A model generated the notes under the pieces. It saw only the letters and a program-made list of their open reading frames with translations. It had not been told where the DNA came from and ran no database searches. A program made the position numbers and the translations under genes. Positions 36,636 through 46,111 of a DNA stretch of 64,000 bases are shown here, in pieces; within the stretch, counting starts at the first letter, position 1; each line of letters starts with the position of its first letter. This DNA comes from PALSA-188 sp963720075 (GTDB lineage Bacteria > Acidobacteriota > Terriglobia > Terriglobales > Acidobacteriaceae), in NCBI GenBank assembly GCA_963720075.1, contig CAVREG010000019.1, positions 682,001-746,000 on the forward strand, given 5' to 3'.

Positions 36636-37727
36636 ATGAAAGTTGGCATTCTTACTGGAGGAGGCGATTGCCCCGGTCTTAATGCGGTTATCCGTGCGGC
36701 TGTACGAAAAGGTAGCTTTCATTACGAAGACGAATTCTTAGGATTCCTCGAAGGCTGGCGCGGAGTGATGGAGGACAAGACCGTTCCGCTTGATCTGTCT
36801 GTCGTCGCTGGAATTTTGCCTCGGGGTGGAACGATACTCCGCACTTCGCGGACTAATCCGGCAAAAAAGCCCAACGGCCTGGAACAGTGCATAACGACCC
36901 TGAAAAAAAATGGCATTGACGCTCTGATCGCAATCGGCGGCGACGACACCCTCACCGTTGCCAGCAAGCTTTATGGAAAAGGCTTCAACGTCGTCGGCGT
37001 TCCTAAAACCATTGACAACGATCTAGCCGGAACCGATTACACTTTCGGATTTGATACGGCTGTCAACGTCGTCATGGAAGCCATTGACCGCGTGCATACC
37101 ACCGCCGAAGCCCATAATCGCGTCATGGTTGTCGAAGTCATGGGACGCGACGCGGGATGGATCGCCATCCACAGCGGCGTCGCCGGCGGCGCTGATGTGA
37201 TTCTCATTCCCGAAAAGCCTTTTGATATTGATAAAGTAGCCGACACAATCCGTCTACGACACTCACGCGGTCGTTATTTCAGCATCGTGGTTGTCGCCGA
37301 AGGCGCAAAATTCTCGCCAAGCAGTTCCGGCGATGGTTCAGCGGTCTCGCTGGATGGCGACAAGGACGAGTTTGGCCATGCTCGGCTGGGCGGAATTGGA
37401 AATATTCTTGCGAAAGAGCTTGAGAAGCGCACCGGCTTTGAGACCCGAACTGTTGTCCTCGGCCACATTCAGCGCGGAGGCACGCCCACCGCCTTCGACC
37501 GTGTATTAGCCACACGATACGGCTTGGGTGCAATTGACATGGTTCATCGGGGTGAGTTCGGATGCATGGCCGCCCTCCGCGGAAATAAAATCATTTCCAT
37601 TCCCCTTCAGGAGGCCATCTCCAAAAATCGCACCGTTGACCAGGAAATGATGGATGTCGCCAGCGGAATCCTCGAGAAACTTGATGATGACAAGCTAACT
37701 AGCAAGAAAGAAATGGTGGAAAGATAA
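36636..37727 (+). CDS. pfkA: 6-phosphofructokinase, PPi-dependent type by active-site residues
   Basis: This enzyme phosphorylates fructose 6-phosphate. The 363-residue product has the PFK fold: TGGGDCPGLN at the start, GGDDT (101-105), PKTIDND (123-129), the MGRDAGW motif near 169 and IPEKPF near 192. The residues that set the phosphoryl donor are Asp at 104 and Lys at 124. ATP enzymes have Gly at both places; PPi-dependent ones have Asp and Lys. So PPi use is predicted, and pfp may be the better name. The ATG follows AGGAG. The glycosyltransferase gene starts 36 bases downstream. Confidence 0.9.
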   Translation: MKVGILTGGGDCPGLNAVIRAAVRKGSFHYEDEFLGFLEGWRGVMEDKTVPLDLSVVAGILPRGGTILRTSRTNPAKKPNGLEQCITTLKKNGIDALIAIGGDDTLTVASKLYGKGFNVVGVPKTIDNDLAGTDYTFGFDTAVNVVMEAIDRVHTTAEAHNRVMVVEVMGRDAGWIAIHSGVAGGADVILIPEKPFDIDKVADTIRLRHSRGRYFSIVVVAEGAKFSPSSSGDGSAVSLDGDKDEFGHARLGGIGNILAKELEKRTGFETRTVVLGHIQRGGTPTAFDRVLATRYGLGAIDMVHRGEFGCMAALRGNKIISIPLQEAISKNRTVDQEMMDVASGILEKLDDDKLTSKKEMVER

Positions 37728-37763
37728 ACACGGGGACCGCGACCGGAATTCCCGGATCTCCGC

Positions 37764-39482
37764 ATGAACTGGTCCCTCATAATTATTGAATTCGACATGG
37801 TCCTCGCGGCCATGATTTGGATTTTCCTTTTTCGCCGCAATAAACCAACATTCGCCAGGCTGCGCCCCCTCGAACGATCGCTCGGCAGGCTGGCGCGAAG
37901 AAAAACACTTTCAATCTTTGTAGTGGGACTGCTAACTCTCTGCGTCCGCATCGCGCTTATCCCGATTCTCGGTGTCCCCCAACCCTCAGTTCACGACGAG
38001 TTTAGCTACCTCTTGGCAGCGGATACTTTCGCGCACGGAAGGCTCACTAATCCCCCCCACCCCATGTGGATACATTTTGAAAGTTTCCACATCATTCAGC
38101 AGCCAACCTACATGTCCATGTATCCACCAGCTCAAGGATTGGTTCTGGCTTTCGGCCAAGTTCTCGGGCATCCGTGGATTGGCGTGCTGCTAAGCACGGC
38201 AGCCATGTGCGCCGCAATCTGCTGGGCCCTACAGGGGTGGCTGCCGCCCAAGTGGGCGCTTGTGGGAGCGTTGCTCGAATGGCTCAGGCTGGGAATTTTT
38301 AGTTACTGGATGAACAGCTATTGGGGCGGCTCCGTCCCCGCTCTAGCAGGAGCGCTCGTATTCGGAGCCCTTCCCCGGTTGATGCGAAAGCCCAGCGTGA
38401 CGAATTCCGTGGTAATGGCTGTTGGGCTCGCAATCCTGGCCAACAGCCGTCCATATGAGGGGCTGGCTTTCAGTTTGCCAATTGCCGTTATCCTGCTGTT
38501 CTGGATTACCGGAAAAAGTCGGCCACCATTGAGGATTTCCTTCCGGCGCATCGTGCTCCCATCGGCATTCGTCTTGCTTGCGGCCGCGCTTGCTACTGGC
38601 TATTACAACTATCGTGTCACGGGAAGCGCATTCGTAATGCCTTATCAGGTAAATCAAAGTGCGTATGGCAGGGCGCCTCTGTTCCTCTGGCAAAAACCAC
38701 ACCCCGAGCCTATTTATCACCACCCTGTCATGCGCGAATTTTATGGTCAATATCTTCGAACTTTTCAAAATGAGCGCACAATAGCAGGTCTTTGGAATCG
38801 GACCCTGGAGCTAATTCTTTTGTTCTGGCTTGTTTTCCTGGGTCCTGCGTTGTCCGTTTTTATAATTGCTTTCCCTTACGCCCGCCGCGATCAGCGAATG
38901 CGCTATCCGCTGCGTATAGGAGCCTTTTTCATGCTGGCTCTTTGGGCTGAGACGTGGATGCAGGCTCATTACTTCGCGCCAGCGGTAGCGCTGATATTCG
39001 TAGTCATTCTTCAGTGCATGCGTCGCGTCGCGCGCTGGCGATGGCGTCAGTTCCACTTTGGCGGAGCTTTGGTTCGTGCAATGTTATTCATTTGCTTTGG
39101 GATGGCGTTGTTTAGGCTAATAGCAATCCCAACGCAGTTGTGGGGAACGGCAGCGTGGCCACCCGGCAATGTGGATCGCGCCAAAGTACTACGAAAGCTG
39201 GATGCCTCTCCCGGTCAACAGCTAGTTATTGTTCACTACGACGAGAACCACAATGCCGCTAATGAATGGGTGTACAACTCCGCTGACATTGATCACTCCA
39301 AAGTGATATGGGCACGTGACATGGGCGATGCGGGCAACAGGGAACTGTTGCAGTATTTCAAGAATCGGAACATCTGGATGCTCTACCCCGACCAATCGCC
39401 GCCGCGCCTTGATCTTCTTTTTCCACGCGATTCCCAGTCAACAGCGCCCGAAAAGAATCAACAGACGATGGGAAGCCATTGA
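37764..39482 (+). CDS. Polytopic membrane glycosyltransferase-like protein (GT39/ArnT-like)
   Basis: A 572-residue membrane protein with about 10-12 helices. The first long loop has HDEFSYLLAADTFAHGRL, the type of acidic loop seen in GT-C enzymes such as protein mannosyltransferases and ArnT that take sugars from polyprenyl-phosphate. A large soluble C-terminal part (about 460-572) probably faces the periplasm. The specific sugar and acceptor are unknown. It is 36 bases after the phosphofructokinase gene and converges with the methyltransferase gene, leaving ten bases between stops. The GT2 gene nearby could supply the polyprenyl-linked sugar. Confidence 0.65.
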   Translation: MNWSLIIIEFDMVLAAMIWIFLFRRNKPTFARLRPLERSLGRLARRKTLSIFVVGLLTLCVRIALIPILGVPQPSVHDEFSYLLAADTFAHGRLTNPPHPMWIHFESFHIIQQPTYMSMYPPAQGLVLAFGQVLGHPWIGVLLSTAAMCAAICWALQGWLPPKWALVGALLEWLRLGIFSYWMNSYWGGSVPALAGALVFGALPRLMRKPSVTNSVVMAVGLAILANSRPYEGLAFSLPIAVILLFWITGKSRPPLRISFRRIVLPSAFVLLAAALATGYYNYRVTGSAFVMPYQVNQSAYGRAPLFLWQKPHPEPIYHHPVMREFYGQYLRTFQNERTIAGLWNRTLELILLFWLVFLGPALSVFIIAFPYARRDQRMRYPLRIGAFFMLALWAETWMQAHYFAPAVALIFVVILQCMRRVARWRWRQFHFGGALVRAMLFICFGMALFRLIAIPTQLWGTAAWPPGNVDRAKVLRKLDASPGQQLVIVHYDENHNAANEWVYNSADIDHSKVIWARDMGDAGNRELLQYFKNRNIWMLYPDQSPPRLDLLFPRDSQSTAPEKNQQTMGSH

Positions 39483-39492
39483 AGTATTCATT

Positions 39493-40125
39493 TCACTCAA
39501 ATCGCTGTTGTGGGTTTTCTTCATAAGTTTTTTCGTACAGCGCGATGAAATGTAAGCCAGCTCCGAAAAGGACATTAATTGGCCAGCCGTACAAGCTTAG
39601 ATTACTTGTCTTTGCCGCCAATTTAAGATTCAACACCCGCTCGATGTCTTCCCATTGTTTTTGGGACTTGTAATTATATGGAAGCGCCACGCCATGGTCC
39701 GAATTCCCCGCGTAATCCATAATCCGAAGCCGGAGGCCAGCGGCAAATCCGTCCAAGAAATGATCCTTCACGATTAGCCACCGGCGCGCCACTCGAAGGG
39801 ACTCGCGCAGCAGCGCCACCGGATCAAGTGTGTGGTGCAACACATCAACCAGCATTACCGCATCAAAACTCGAATTGGCGTAAGGAAGATTCGCGCCGTC
39901 AAATGGTTTTACCGGAAGCGCCGTACGCTCTCGCAATAGCACATCAACTCCCTCAATCCTCAAATCGGGGCGGCTTTGAAGAACAGACCACGCAAGTTTC
40001 CCATCGCCAGATCCGATATCAAGCACAGAACATGAGTGCGGGATGATTGTCGAGAGAAGCTCAGTAAGACGGCGCACGCGCCTGTCATAAATAAGAGCTC
40101 GATGCACTTTTCCAATCAAGCTCAT
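39493..40125 (-). CDS. SAM-dependent methyltransferase (class I)
   Basis: A 210-residue class I methyltransferase. Motif I reads VLDIGSGDGKLAW near residue 35, the acidic end of beta-2 is GVDV, and the motif LPYANSSFDAVMLVDVLHH (in parts) matches methyltransferase type 11. The frame is open to 40281, but the ATG at 40125 overlaps the stop of the upstream GT2 gene as ATGA, so translational coupling favours it. The substrate is unknown; given the partner, a lipid-linked or cell-surface sugar is plausible. Confidence 0.8.
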   Translation of the reverse strand: MSLIGKVHRALIYDRRVRRLTELLSTIIPHSCSVLDIGSGDGKLAWSVLQSRPDLRIEGVDVLLRERTALPVKPFDGANLPYANSSFDAVMLVDVLHHTLDPVALLRESLRVARRWLIVKDHFLDGFAAGLRLRIMDYAGNSDHGVALPYNYKSQKQWEDIERVLNLKLAAKTSNLSLYGWPINVLFGAGLHFIALYEKTYEENPQQRFE

Positions 40126-41321
40126 TTGCGAGTCAAGCCCAGAATGCTCAAGAAGAAACTGGAGAATATAATCTCGACTCCTAGAATGATCGTCACCATC
40201 GCGGCTGCCACCAGACGCACCAGAGTCACGGGGTTCATGGGTCCGAATCCAGTGCGATTCCACAACAGAAGCGAATAACATGCAACGCCAATGCCAGCGG
40301 TGAGCGATGCGGCACCCAACAGAAGGCCCTTTTCCAGGTTAAAAAATCGAAAAGCGCGGCTCAGTCGCGGATCCCCCGGAAGTAACCCTTCGGTGATAGC
40401 AAATATTTTTGTGAAGAATGCGAACAACACCGCCTGAAAGCCAGTGAGAATGGCGGTTACCGCATAAAGAAGGGTGTGGACATCCAGAAAAACGTTTCCA
40501 ACTTTTCGCGATCCCGGCAACAGCCACAAACCAATCGCCAGGCCCGCGAACAGGAGCGCAAGCCCTGGATAAAGAAAAAGCCAGCGAGGGCTGTATAGGA
40601 GCAGAAAGCGCAAATGCCTCCAGCCATCATGCCAACTGCGGATGTGTGACCTTCCAGTCCTTCGGTCTGGCGAAAGAGTAGTTGGAACTTCGCAAGTGCG
40701 GAGCTTGAATAGCGATGCCTTCACTACCATTTCGCTGGCGAACTCCATGCCGGTCGTGCGCAGAGCCATGCGATCATAGGCAGCCTTCGTGAACCCGCGC
40801 AACCCGCAGTGAAAATCGTGAAATGGAGTTTTGAAAAACACACGGCCAATCCCACTGAGCAGCGGATTTCCAAAATACTGATGCAGCGGACGCATTGCCC
40901 CGGGTTGAATCCCACCCGCAAAACGATTGCCCATTACCAGCTCGCATCCCGATCGTAACTTTTGAAGGAACACAGGAATTTGAGTGAAGTCGTAGCTGCC
41001 GTCAGCGTCCCCCATAATGATGTATTCCGCGCTGGCGACCGCGATCCCGCCCCGCAAAGCACTTCCATAGCCTTTATCTTCGACCGAAATTACTATGGCC
41101 CCAAGGCTACGCGCTATTTGAGCGGACTGATCGGTGCTGCCATTGTCGGCAACAATTACTTCGCCCCGGATATTATGTTTCGCGAACGTTCGCGTTATCT
41201 GCTCGATACATTCACCGACGCTGTTTTCTTCATTCAGACAAGGCAGTACTACGGAAAGCTCGGGTCTGCGTGACTCGGCGAAATCAGATGTGGTGGCGTT
41301 GGACACAAGACGTTGAATCAA
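40122..41321 (-). CDS. Family 2 glycosyltransferase (polyprenyl-phosphate hexose synthase-like)
   Basis: The 399-residue product starts with a GT-A domain: VVLPCLNEENSV, ADNGSTD and the metal-binding GDADGSYDF near residue 105. This is the pattern of dolichyl-phosphate mannose or undecaprenyl-phosphate glucose synthases. The last about 130 residues hold four membrane helices, as in DPM1-plus-anchor or GtrB-like proteins. It overlaps the methyltransferase start by ATGA and lies just after the VKOR gene on the same strand. Confidence 0.85.
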   Translation of the reverse strand: MIQRLVSNATTSDFAESRRPELSVVLPCLNEENSVGECIEQITRTFAKHNIRGEVIVADNGSTDQSAQIARSLGAIVISVEDKGYGSALRGGIAVASAEYIIMGDADGSYDFTQIPVFLQKLRSGCELVMGNRFAGGIQPGAMRPLHQYFGNPLLSGIGRVFFKTPFHDFHCGLRGFTKAAYDRMALRTTGMEFASEMVVKASLFKLRTCEVPTTLSPDRRTGRSHIRSWHDGWRHLRFLLLYSPRWLFLYPGLALLFAGLAIGLWLLPGSRKVGNVFLDVHTLLYAVTAILTGFQAVLFAFFTKIFAITEGLLPGDPRLSRAFRFFNLEKGLLLGAASLTAGIGVACYSLLLWNRTGFGPMNPVTLVRLVAAAMVTIILGVEIIFSSFFLSILGLTRK

Positions 41322-41322
41322 A

Positions 41323-41751
41323 CTATGTTCGAACCTTGGAACACATTAGCAACCCCGAAAAGGTCGCGATTGCTAAAATCAATCCCAGCGAAGACAAACA
41401 CAATAGGCACCAGACTGCGAGTACGAAGCCTTCGATGTAGGTTAAGTAAAGAGCAAAGGCCGTGCCCGCTAAAGACGCGGCCAAAAGAATGACCGGCGAA
41501 TGTTCGTTCTTTTTATATAGGACGGTTAGAACCAGAAGACCGGTATAACCTAATACTCCAATCAACGATACCGGAACGCCCGCAACCTCCGAGTAAATGC
41601 TGCGGTTTACAATATCGCAATTGAAGTTCGCCCCAAAATCGCAATAGTTGGATTTCGACGAGGCGTAATGGCGTTGAAGGGAAACCAGCGACACCGCGAT
41701 TCCGGCAACGCAGAGGAATGAGATCACTGCCAGAATCCGTTGTCGGGACAT
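41323..41751 (-). CDS. Vitamin K epoxide reductase (VKOR) family protein
   Basis: Bacterial VKORs reoxidise the thiol oxidase that makes periplasmic disulfides and pass electrons to quinone, replacing DsbB. The product has 142 residues from the ATG at 41751 (the frame is open to 41793) and four helices. The loop Cys pair is in YCDFGANFNCDI and the active-site pair is WCLLC near residue 115. The helical Ser of the family is present. The thioredoxin-like gene just upstream is its probable partner. The stop lies one base after the GT2 start codon. Confidence 0.88.
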   Translation of the reverse strand: MSRQRILAVISFLCVAGIAVSLVSLQRHYASSKSNYCDFGANFNCDIVNRSIYSEVAGVPVSLIGVLGYTGLLVLTVLYKKNEHSPVILLAASLAGTAFALYLTYIEGFVLAVWCLLCLSSLGLILAIATFSGLLMCSKVRT

Positions 41752-41755
41752 GATT

Positions 41756-42190
41756 TTAGAAATGCGGGAGCCCGCCGCATCCGCTCCGCTCACTAATATC
41801 TTTCAATGGCAGAACGCCCTCGTGCCGCTCTCCCCCGGGAAACTCCCAGGTAGGAAAATTCTTGACGTGCGCTTGAATACATTCTGGGGTCTCCTGCCGC
41901 GACCCTTTGACCCCACATTCGATGTACGGAACATATTTAAAAGAGGAACCAAACATGTTTTTTTGGTCCGCGCAATGCGTGCACCAATACAAGCCGTACA
42001 TTTTCACCTGTTTTGCGGCCAGACATTCCGCCAGGGCGTCGTAGTTGCCTGCGTGATGGCGACGCAACCAAAACGCCCAAACTGCGAACATCGCAAAAAT
42101 CAGGAAACCAACAATAAGCACCCGCGTACCGGAGATTGTCGCTCCACTTTCTCTTGGCTGCGATTCTGGATTTTCGCTTTGCTCCGTCAT
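41756..42190 (-). CDS. Membrane-anchored thioredoxin-like protein, partner of VKOR
   Basis: A 144-residue protein with one N-terminal membrane anchor (near residues 24-42) and a thioredoxin-like domain with the active-site motif WCTHC near 69-73 and a cis-Pro region NFPTWEF near 111. The WCTHC type and its link with VKOR are known from VKOR-Trx fusions, where the Trx domain receives electrons from or gives them to the VKOR. The pair is probably a disulfide-forming system in the cell envelope. The start codon has no strong ribosome-binding site. Confidence 0.83.
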   Translation of the reverse strand: MTEQSENPESQPRESGATISGTRVLIVGFLIFAMFAVWAFWLRRHHAGNYDALAECLAAKQVKMYGLYWCTHCADQKNMFGSSFKYVPYIECGVKGSRQETPECIQAHVKNFPTWEFPGGERHEGVLPLKDISERSGCGGLPHF

Positions 42191-42201
42191 ACAAGTGATT
42201 C

Positions 42202-43110
42202 TTATACCACGACGTTCAGCGCTCCCGGCAATACGTCCAAAGTATTACAGTGCAAGGTAAGCACCTCGCCGTCAATCATCACATCCACGGGACCGTCCAG
42301 AGAGAAATCAATGCGCTTGGCCGCGCGCCGCTCTGCTAGCGGATGGTTTATATGCGTCCCATCGTAAAGGGTCGGCAAGTTTCGAAGCAGGCCAACGCGG
42401 CCAATCGGTCCCCATCGCACATATTCAATCAGCCCATCGTCAATCTCAGCCTTGGGAGCGATCATCATGGTACCGCCAGTAAATTTGCTGTTGCTGAAAG
42501 TGAGAAAAAGACAAGGGCGCTGGTCAATCGTATCTTCACGGTCCACTTTCAGCGGAAAGGCTCGCCTCCGAAAACGAGCCAGGCAAATAAAAATGGACAA
42601 CTGATATCCCAGTTCACCCCATCCACCGAAATGCCGCGCGCGCATAGTGGCAACGTCCGCAGAGAAACCCATGCTGAGAAGATTGGTGTAATAGAGTGTC
42701 CCGCTGGAGTGTGCGAGTCTCAATACGTCGCACCTGCGCGAACGCCCGGCCAGCAGCGATTCAATCGAATGATCCGCGCCGCGATCGCTGAAATCGCGGA
42801 GAAACGAATTTCCCGTCCCGAGCGGTAAAAATGCCAGCGTTGGCTTCTCCCCATTTTGCGCTTCCGGGAAAAGTCCGTTTATTATTTCAAACGAGGTGCC
42901 ATCGCCTCCTACGGAGATGAATTTTGAACGCCCGTTCCTGTAAGCCTCTCTCGCGAGTTCTGTGGCGTGGCCGCGAGCGGTAGTCTCGACAACATCAATA
43001 CTGATTCCCCCGGACCGCAACCGCTCAAGCGCGGATGCGACGAGCTTCCGGCAGCGTCCGCCGCCAGCGGCCGGATTCACAATGGCGAGAACTGGTTCGC
43101 TGTTCACCAT
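42202..43110 (-). CDS. Diacylglycerol kinase family lipid kinase (YegS/DgkB-like)
   Basis: A 302-residue DAGK catalytic-domain protein. It shows GGDGT at 68-72 (ATP-binding), LPLGTGNSF near 95-103 and the mixed-beta C-terminal half ending in the DGEVL segment. Such enzymes phosphorylate diacylglycerol or other lipid alcohols. The first gene of a minus-strand run that continues with the thioredoxin-like, VKOR, GT2 and methyltransferase genes, so a cell-envelope lipid role is likely. The lipid substrate is not visible in the sequence. Confidence 0.9.
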   Translation of the reverse strand: MVNSEPVLAIVNPAAGGGRCRKLVASALERLRSGGISIDVVETTARGHATELAREAYRNGRSKFISVGGDGTSFEIINGLFPEAQNGEKPTLAFLPLGTGNSFLRDFSDRGADHSIESLLAGRSRRCDVLRLAHSSGTLYYTNLLSMGFSADVATMRARHFGGWGELGYQLSIFICLARFRRRAFPLKVDREDTIDQRPCLFLTFSNSKFTGGTMMIAPKAEIDDGLIEYVRWGPIGRVGLLRNLPTLYDGTHINHPLAERRAAKRIDFSLDGPVDVMIDGEVLTLHCNTLDVLPGALNVVV

Positions 43111-43255
43111 ATTGTTACCCGTGCCGCTAAATCAGGTAAGACGTTCATCATGCATTGAACCTAAAGACTTTTCGCGCCGCCGCGGTGTCTAACTTCATAG
43201 CGAAACTTCTCGGCAGAAAGACAGATATAGTCTGTTCTGAAAGTTCGGAGGCGAA

Positions 43256-43909
43256 ATGCAAGACACTTCACTACCTCAATGGGACCTGGCATCGGTCGAT
43301 ATCTATCGTCCTTGGGAATATCGAATTTTTGTACTCTACTCGGGCATAGTCCTTGCTATTTCGTTCGTGAAATGGCTGAGCTTAGCACGCCAGCTATGGT
43401 CATTCTCAATAAGCAGGCACCTTTCGCTCCAGCAGCATGGTACCAGCAGCGAAAAGGTGGAGTTCCTTGCCCGGTCAGGTCTAGCGAATAAATTGCCCAA
43501 CGAGGCAGTAGCCAAAGCATGGGCCGAAGGGGATCGCCCCACTCTGCTACAACAAGCGGAGAGCAGGTTTTTGTTTCTGTGGGAGATGTGTTCGGTCAAA
43601 GTTGTGTCGCTGAAAAGATTGGTGATTTTGACGTTACTGTTGTCTATTTTTGTTTTCGTGTCCCTTACGATTCAGTTCCTGACAGACCTGACTATCTCAA
43701 AGGCTACTGGAATCTCGGTCATAACCGGAAGCATTGCCGAATCGCTCACGCCATTCTCGTTGGGCATTTTTGTTTGTGCAATGCTTTATACCGTTTACGG
43801 CTTCTATCAAGGGTTGCTGATGCGCCGAGTGGCATCATGGAACTATTTTTGTAGGAAAGCCAATATGAAGATCGAACAAGACAAAGTCGAAGGAGCAAGG
43901 CAGCCCTGA
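43256..43909 (+). CDS. Membrane protein with TolQ/ExbB/MotA-like layout
   Basis: A 217-residue protein with three hydrophobic segments (about 22-42, 122-142 and 158-185) and a cytoplasmic loop between the first and second. The last segment pattern, IAESLTPFSLGIFVCAMLYTVYGF followed by a basic stretch (in parts), looks like the end of proton-channel proteins of the TolQ/ExbB/MotA family. The usual partner (TolR/ExbD/MotB) is not adjacent. A GGAGG lies just before the ATG. The call is only a resemblance. Confidence 0.5.
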   Translation: MQDTSLPQWDLASVDIYRPWEYRIFVLYSGIVLAISFVKWLSLARQLWSFSISRHLSLQQHGTSSEKVEFLARSGLANKLPNEAVAKAWAEGDRPTLLQQAESRFLFLWEMCSVKVVSLKRLVILTLLLSIFVFVSLTIQFLTDLTISKATGISVITGSIAESLTPFSLGIFVCAMLYTVYGFYQGLLMRRVASWNYFCRKANMKIEQDKVEGARQP

Positions 43910-43984
43910 AAAAGCCAAGCTCACAAGCCATCAGCCGGACACGTGAGGACACCTGCCCCTACGTGAATCGTTATCCTGCCTCAC

Positions 43985-45697
43985 CTAAATCTCCAACCCT
44001 GCCGACGCCCGATCAAGCTTCTCGCCAATCTGCTCAGCTAGAAGCTCGCGCTTGATCTTCATGGACGCAGTCCGAGGAAAATCCTCATCCCAAACTATGT
44101 AGCCCTTCACCCGCTTGAAATCCGGCAGGCGGCGATTGCATTCAATGATCTCCATCTTGAGAGCATCCGAAAATTCTTGATTTGCATCCAGTCGCAAAAT
44201 AAGGATGAGTAATTCATCCCCCCTCGTCTTCGTCGGCCAGATGTAGTTTGCCGCGAAAACGCAATATTCCTTGATCGCCAAACTATCGAAAGCTGACTCA
44301 ACATCTTCTGGGTAAATATTCTTCCCGCCCTCGGTCACGATCATGTTTTTCTTGCGGCCGAAGAGTTGCAAATGTCCAGTGCTGTCGAAGCGTCCGAAAT
44401 CGCCCGTTAGCAGCCATCCGTCAACAATTGTTTCCGCAGTCAGTTCGGGATCGTCAAGATAATGTGACATTACTGTTTTGCTGTGTGCGGCAATTTCTCC
44501 AATGCCTTCGTCGTCGGGACTCAGAATACGAAGCTCAACTCCTGGCAGCGGTTTGCCAACCGTATCCGCGCGAAACGGTTTGAAGTCGTTCAGCGTCAGC
44601 GCGGTGCCAGCTTCAGTAAGGCCATACCCGTTAGCGATGGGTATGCCAAGGTCATAGAAGAATTGCAGCGTTGAGGCTTCCATGAACGCCCCGCCTGTGA
44701 ATAACGCCACCAGCCTGTCCCCGAAAGCCCGATGCACCTGCGGCAGCAGACTGCGGCTCCATTCCACATGAGGCCGCCGGCGCGTCAACAATTTATTTAT
44801 CGCAATCAGGGACTTCAATATCCACAATTTTATTGCCGGAAGCCCGTCGAACTTGGCTTTCATCCCACGCTCGAGATTCTTTACAACCAGCGGCACCAGG
44901 CTGGCATAGTTAATGCGATAGCGCACAAATCCATCCCGCACATATTCCGGCCGGAGTGTCCGCAGATGAACAACGCATGCCCCGCAGACAAATGGACCGA
45001 TGAATCCAACCATAAAATCAATCGCATGATTCGTCGGCAAAATACTCAAATATCGAATTCCTGGCTTAAAGGGATACAGCGCAGTCAACGATTTAGCTTG
45101 CTCAAGATAATTCGCGTGAGTCAGCACACACCCCTTCGGCCGCCCTCCTGTGCCCGAGGAGTACACAATGCACGCCGGATCTTCGAGTTGCCGCGGCGCA
45201 AATGCAGGATTCCCCTTTCGACGAAATTCCTCCCATCGAATAGCACCGGCTAAATCCGCGCCCTGAGGGGCTTCGGTGACCAAAACTGTTTTCAGTTTTT
45301 TATTCTTGAACTCTGGCGCTTGCGTCATCGCCCGCCATAAGTAATATTCAATGACCAGCAAACTTGCTTTCGAGTGTGCCAGCAATTGCAGATGCTCGTC
45401 CGCCGTAAGCTTGAAGTCGAGCGGCACAAGCACGCCTCCGCAGTGGAAGATCGCATACGCGGAGATCAGCCACTTTGACTGATTCGACATGATAATTGCC
45501 CCGCGATCACCGGGCTTGAACTCGGCATCTTCCAGCGCACGTGCCACTGGCGTCGCAATATCTTTGAAGTCAGAGTAAGTGAGACGTGTTTTTTCCTTGT
45601 CCCTGTCCGATTCGATCAGGCAGAGTTCCGTCGGCCATTTATCCAGCGCGTCACGCAGAGCGGCCCCAAGACAGCCGTATCGGTCGAGATCAAGCAT
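43985..45697 (-). CDS. AMP-dependent acyl-CoA/acyl-ACP ligase A
   Basis: Adenylate-forming enzyme that activates a carboxylic acid and transfers it to CoA or ACP. The 570-residue product has the phosphate loop YSSGTGGRPKG near 186-196, GYGLTEAG near 360, the hinge TGDFGRFD near 430 and the C-terminal catalytic Lys region. It is FadD-like with a preference for fatty acids likely. It is the last gene of the minus-strand lipid operon and lies 133 bases after the ACP gene. Its neighbours include a second ligase, an ACP and fatty acyl reductases, suggesting one ligase loads ACP and the other CoA. Confidence 0.9.
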   Translation of the reverse strand: MLDLDRYGCLGAALRDALDKWPTELCLIESDRDKEKTRLTYSDFKDIATPVARALEDAEFKPGDRGAIIMSNQSKWLISAYAIFHCGGVLVPLDFKLTADEHLQLLAHSKASLLVIEYYLWRAMTQAPEFKNKKLKTVLVTEAPQGADLAGAIRWEEFRRKGNPAFAPRQLEDPACIVYSSGTGGRPKGCVLTHANYLEQAKSLTALYPFKPGIRYLSILPTNHAIDFMVGFIGPFVCGACVVHLRTLRPEYVRDGFVRYRINYASLVPLVVKNLERGMKAKFDGLPAIKLWILKSLIAINKLLTRRRPHVEWSRSLLPQVHRAFGDRLVALFTGGAFMEASTLQFFYDLGIPIANGYGLTEAGTALTLNDFKPFRADTVGKPLPGVELRILSPDDEGIGEIAAHSKTVMSHYLDDPELTAETIVDGWLLTGDFGRFDSTGHLQLFGRKKNMIVTEGGKNIYPEDVESAFDSLAIKEYCVFAANYIWPTKTRGDELLILILRLDANQEFSDALKMEIIECNRRLPDFKRVKGYIVWDEDFPRTASMKIKRELLAEQIGEKLDRASAGLEI

Positions 45698-45830
45698 GGG
45701 CGGATTGCTGATTTATATGGCGCAATCTGTGGTGTTCAAAGTTTGTTTTCAAAGTACCGATTGTAGATGGAAGCCTTACGAATAGGGACGGAATTCTCCG
45801 GATATGTCGCCTGATTATTAACAATAAATC

Positions 45831-46073
45831 CTACAGACGGGACTGAATCCGGCTTGCGAGCGTCCGGAAATCGGACACCCCTTGCAACTCATAGTCCGGC
45901 AATTCAATTCCGAAATGATTTTCCAGTCTTGTGAGCAGATCGAGCGCCTGCAAACTATCTATTCGCAGAGTCTTAAAAAAATCATCGTCAGGGTTAAGCT
46001 TTTCTCGCGGCACCTGAAAGTGCGCTGCAGAAAGACTGAGAATAGCGTCCAGCGTTTGATCGGGATTTTTCAT
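45831..46073 (-). CDS. Acyl carrier protein
   Basis: An 80-residue free-standing ACP. The phosphopantetheine serine is S40 in RIDSLQAL, with Asp before it and Leu after it, the usual DSL context. The helical pattern and acidity fit. It is not next to fatty acid synthase genes but lies between two adenylate-forming ligases and a crotonase, so it probably carries the acyl intermediate of this operon. 39 bases separate it from the crotonase stop. Confidence 0.93.
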   Translation of the reverse strand: MKNPDQTLDAILSLSAAHFQVPREKLNPDDDFFKTLRIDSLQALDLLTRLENHFGIELPDYELQGVSDFRTLASRIQSRL

Positions 46074-46111
46074 TATCGGTACTTGCTATGTTTTGCGCTG
46101 CTTTGATGATT

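Noticed and set aside
41750..42367. Plus-strand frame of 205 codons opposite the VKOR and thioredoxin genes
   Set aside because: Antisense to two well-defined genes with active-site motifs.
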